Shown in pieces: positions 61,617 to 64,000 of a DNA stretch of 64,000 bases (position 1 is the first letter of the stretch; each line of letters begins with the position of its first letter). The notes below the pieces were generated by a model. The model saw nothing but the letters and a program-made list of their open reading frames with translations, ran no database searches and was not told the DNA's origin. The DNA is from UBA3855 sp964472035 (lineage in GTDB: Bacteria; Bacillota; Clostridia; Oscillospirales; Ruminococcaceae), in the NCBI GenBank assembly GCA_964472035.1, contig CAYYIT010000003.1, positions 20,186-84,185 of the forward strand, read 5' to 3'. The position numbers and the translations under genes were made by a program.

Positions 61617-62531
61617 ATGCTGTATGTATTTCTCGTACTATCGATCATTCTTTTGGTTCTCCTGCTGTTTACGATTTTCCGGCTCTGGCAGATCAAGCAG
61701 GAGCTGCGCCGCTTTGCGGAAGAAACCGACAAGCGCCGCGATCCGGAATATGCCCAGCCGCTGAAGGTAGGCTTTTTTGATAAAGATATCGTACAGCTCG
61801 CCATTGCAGCCGACAGGCATGTGGAGATCCAGCGGGAGCTGGCGATCCATTTTCAGAGACGGGAAACACAGCTCTCCCATGTCATCTCCGGCATCTCCCA
61901 TGATTTCCGTACACCCCTCACCGCCTCCATCGGCTACCTGCAGATGGTGCAGAAAAGCGCGGCGCTCTCCGAAACGGAGCAGGAATATCTTACGATCGCC
62001 ATCCAGAAAAACCAATATCTCAAATCCCTCTCCGACGACTTCTTTGAGCTGAACTGTCTGGCCCACAACCCGCAGGACAGCGAGCCGGAGCAGGTCAATC
62101 TCAGCAATCTCCTCACAGAATGCCTGCTGTCACAGTACGACTGGATCGAAAAGCGCGGCATTCAGCCGCAGATCCGCATCGATGAGGGTATTGTCCTGCA
62201 ATCGAGCCGCAGGCATCTTACAAGGATCCTCGAGAACCTGTTTTCCAATGCGGCAAAATACGCCGTCCGCCAGCTCCGTATTGCGCTGATGATGCAGGAT
62301 GCAAGCGCCGTCCTCACCATTGCAAATGACATCCTCGACAGTGAGGAACTGCATATTTCGCATATCTTCGAGCCATTCTACCGAGGAGCCTCCCGTACCT
62401 CCGAGGGCAGCGGTCTCGGACTCTACGTCGTCAAGACGCTCTGCGATGAACTCGGCTACAAGATCGGCGCAACCAACGAGAACGGTCAGTTCTCCATCAC
62501 AATGACGATCCCCACAGAAAGGAACGAATAA
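61617..62531 (+). CDS. Sensor histidine kinase with minimal membrane part
   Basis: The 304-residue protein has one N-terminal membrane segment (VFLVLSIILLVLLLFTIF) and no outer domain. The H-box ISHDFRTPL has His95; the N box (ILENLFSNAAKYA) and G box (SEGSGLGLYVVKTL) are complete. Such kinases often sense through the membrane or by contact with the transporter. ATG 61617 has GGAGG upstream. It probably pairs with the response regulator at the start of the operon. Confidence 0.93.
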   Translation: MLYVFLVLSIILLVLLLFTIFRLWQIKQELRRFAEETDKRRDPEYAQPLKVGFFDKDIVQLAIAADRHVEIQRELAIHFQRRETQLSHVISGISHDFRTPLTASIGYLQMVQKSAALSETEQEYLTIAIQKNQYLKSLSDDFFELNCLAHNPQDSEPEQVNLSNLLTECLLSQYDWIEKRGIQPQIRIDEGIVLQSSRRHLTRILENLFSNAAKYAVRQLRIALMMQDASAVLTIANDILDSEELHISHIFEPFYRGASRTSEGSGLGLYVVKTLCDELGYKIGATNENGQFSITMTIPTERNE

Positions 62532-62532
62532 T

Positions 62533-63288
62533 ATGAGAGCAGTCATCACAGGTGCCACCTCCGGCATCGGAAAAGAAATGGCAGTTTATCTGCACAAACG
62601 CGGCTGGGAGCTGGTACTGACAGGACGCAACAGTCTGCAGCTTGCACGCATGGCAAAGCAGTTCGGAAATCATACCCGATGGATCGCGCTTGATCTCGCG
62701 CAGCCCGATGCGCCCTACGCCCTGCATGATTTCTGCAAGGGTATGCAGATCGATCTGCTCGTCAACAATGCAGGCTTCGGGCAGTTCGGAGAATTTACCA
62801 AAACGCCGCTCGATCGCGAGCTTGCGATGCTCGATGTCAATGTCCGCGCGGTGCATATTCTGACAAAGCTCTTCCTGAAGGATTTCCAGACACGAAACCG
62901 CGGCCGCATTCTGAATGTCGCCTCCATTGCAGGATTTATGACCGGCCCTTTGATGTCGGGCTATTATGCGAGCAAGAGCTACGTTGTCCGTCTGAGTCTT
63001 GCGATCCGCGAGGAGCTGCGCAGAGCCGGATCTTCTGTGACGATCAGCCTGCTCTGTCCGGGGCCGGTGGACACGAATTTCAACCGCCGTGCAGGTGTTG
63101 TTTTCTCCCTCCCCTCCGTCGATGTCAAGCAGGTCGCTGCACTTGGCATCGAGGGTGCGCTCGCCGGAAAGGCCATCATCATTCCGGGCACACTCATCCA
63201 TCTCCTGAAATTCGGTATCCGGTTCTGTCCGGAAACCATCCTCTCCGCCATCATTTATCAACAGCAGAAACGCAAAGGGGGCGCGTAA
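62533..63288 (+). CDS. Short-chain dehydrogenase/reductase
   Basis: The 251-residue protein has the NAD(P)-binding ITGATSGIGKEMA, NNAGFGQFG and the catalytic YYASKSYV (Y-x3-K) with a preceding serine. It is a classical SDR; the substrate cannot be told. It starts 1 base after the kinase stop, so it is read with the operon. Confidence 0.9.
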   Translation: MRAVITGATSGIGKEMAVYLHKRGWELVLTGRNSLQLARMAKQFGNHTRWIALDLAQPDAPYALHDFCKGMQIDLLVNNAGFGQFGEFTKTPLDRELAMLDVNVRAVHILTKLFLKDFQTRNRGRILNVASIAGFMTGPLMSGYYASKSYVVRLSLAIREELRRAGSSVTISLLCPGPVDTNFNRRAGVVFSLPSVDVKQVAALGIEGALAGKAIIIPGTLIHLLKFGIRFCPETILSAIIYQQQKRKGGA

Positions 63289-63290
63289 CG

Positions 63291-63752
63291 ATGGCTGTAC
63301 AGCTGCGGATCGCGCAGGAACAGGATTTCGACACCGTCATTGCCATGCGGCTACGCACCATGCGTGCCGTTTCGGGAATGGAGGATACGGAGGATTTCAC
63401 TCCGCAGTTCATGCAGGAGACGCTTCGCTATTTCAAGGAAGGCCGCCACACGACCGTGCTTGCCTTTGACGGGGATGAGGCGATCGGATGCGCCAGCATC
63501 TGCTACTATTCCGTGATGCCGACCGTCTCCCATCCGGGAGGATGCCGCGCGCATATCATGAACGTCTTTGTGGATCATGCGTACCGGCGGCGCGGTATTG
63601 CCAAGGAAATGCTGTTCATGCTGCTTGACGATGCACAAAGCATGCATGCTACCGAAATCAGTCTGGATGCCACCGAAATGGGGCGTCCTCTGTACGCTTC
63701 TCTCGGCTTCAGACCATCGGGAGAATACATGGTACTTTGCCCTGCATATTGA
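63291..63752 (+). CDS. GNAT-family N-acetyltransferase
   Basis: The 153-residue protein has the acetyl-CoA-binding segment AYRRRGIAKEMLFMLL and the C-terminal ATEMGRPLYASLGFRPSGEYM typical of the GNAT fold. The substrate is unknown. It starts 2 bases after the SDR stop and ends the operon. Confidence 0.9.
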   Translation: MAVQLRIAQEQDFDTVIAMRLRTMRAVSGMEDTEDFTPQFMQETLRYFKEGRHTTVLAFDGDEAIGCASICYYSVMPTVSHPGGCRAHIMNVFVDHAYRRRGIAKEMLFMLLDDAQSMHATEISLDATEMGRPLYASLGFRPSGEYMVLCPAY

Positions 63753-63759
63753 TATGAAA

Positions 63760-63788
63760 AGAGCGTCCTTCTCTCAAAAGGACGCTCT
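63760..63788. terminator. Operon terminator
   Basis: AGAGCGTCCTT and AAGGACGCTCT are perfect 11-bp arms around a 7-base loop, just after the acetyltransferase stop codon. Confidence 0.85.
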
Positions 63789-63803
63789 CAGCTTGTCAAA
63801 AAA

Positions 63804-64000
63804 GGGGCAATTTCCTGAAAATTGCCCCACAGCTAACGCACGCCCTTCGGGTGCCCCTAACCCCCTCCCTAAAGGGAGGGGGAAATAGTGGAGGGTGCTA
63901 CCGCTGAACAGCCCGTCCCCTCTGTCTCACTTCGTTCGACATCTCCCCACCCCGTGGGGAGTCCCCCTCCACCCGCTCACCTGCGGTGCACTTTTTGGCT
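63804..64000. repeat. Hairpin-rich intergenic repeat, cut by window end
   Basis: This begins with GGGGCAATTT/AAATTGCCCC (63804-63828) and goes on with CCCTCCCTAAAGGGAGGG and CCCCACCCCGTGGGG (both near-perfect hairpins), and a TCACTTCGTTCGACATC segment. GC-rich intergenic blocks of this sort recur in Ruminococcus and Faecalibacterium genomes, as I recall. It has no coding frame worth calling. Its full extent lies outside the window. Confidence 0.55.

Overview
The window looks like a chromosome segment from a Gram-positive, anaerobic, spore-forming gut clostridium of the Ruminococcus/Oscillospiraceae type. The evidence is type I dockerin modules in three secreted proteins, a secreted CotH-family protein, cotJ and yunB sporulation genes, Thr/Glu/Pro-rich linkers, consensus sigma-A promoters (TTGACA/TATAAT, 17-base spacers) and strong AGGAGG ribosome binding sites. 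No rRNA, tRNA or CRISPR array was seen.

Region 1 (1 to about 7166) is the right-hand part of a mobile element whose left end lies outside the window. It carries the 3' part of a Thr-rich dockerin protein gene, a D12-class adenine methyltransferase with a structured leader over its ribosome binding site, a decayed 85-bp tandem array broken by a 100-N assembly gap, over 1 kb of apparently non-coding DNA, and three overlapping genes: resolvase-like serine recombinase, 82-residue protein, large serine recombinase. The element ends inside the spore coat gene cotJC and cuts it after about 62 codons. cotJB and cotJA follow intact. The layout resembles the skin-type elements that are excised to rebuild a sporulation gene, and it is the most interesting feature of the window.

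Region 2 (8.0 to 45.6 kb) is mostly housekeeping: a YgiQ-type radical SAM protein and a Xer-type recombinase; a minus-strand run (membrane protein, uvrC, rsmD, coaD, coiled-coil protein); a purine operon purE-purC-purF-like-purM-purN-purO-HAD-AICAR transformylase-zinc protein-purD; a glycosyltransferase with a membrane-anchored partner; uvrB-uvrA-mrp; an NAD cluster (NrtR-type regulator, nicotinamidase, PRPP synthetase, NAMPT, NadE) with a candidate operator; radC; a pseudouridine synthase; and ligA-gatC-gatA-gatB-AI-2E permease. Two purine oddities stand out: the last two steps are done by separate proteins instead of bifunctional PurH, and the PurF homologue has lost its glutaminase active-site residues.

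Region 3 (44.9 to 64.0 kb) is envelope, secretion and sensing: yunB, a secreted dockerin/CotH protein, an ECF sigma factor with a membrane-anchored Pro/Thr-rich partner, a 19-codon ORF with its own promoter and terminator, a CNNM/CorC-type protein, a beta-helix/Ig/dockerin protein, an orphan solute-binding lipoprotein paired with a membrane-bound LuxR-type regulator, a PrsA/SurA-like lipoprotein, and a response regulator-ABC transporter-histidine kinase operon with Pho-box-like repeats, followed by an SDR enzyme and a GNAT acetyltransferase. The window ends in a GC-rich, hairpin-forming intergenic repeat.
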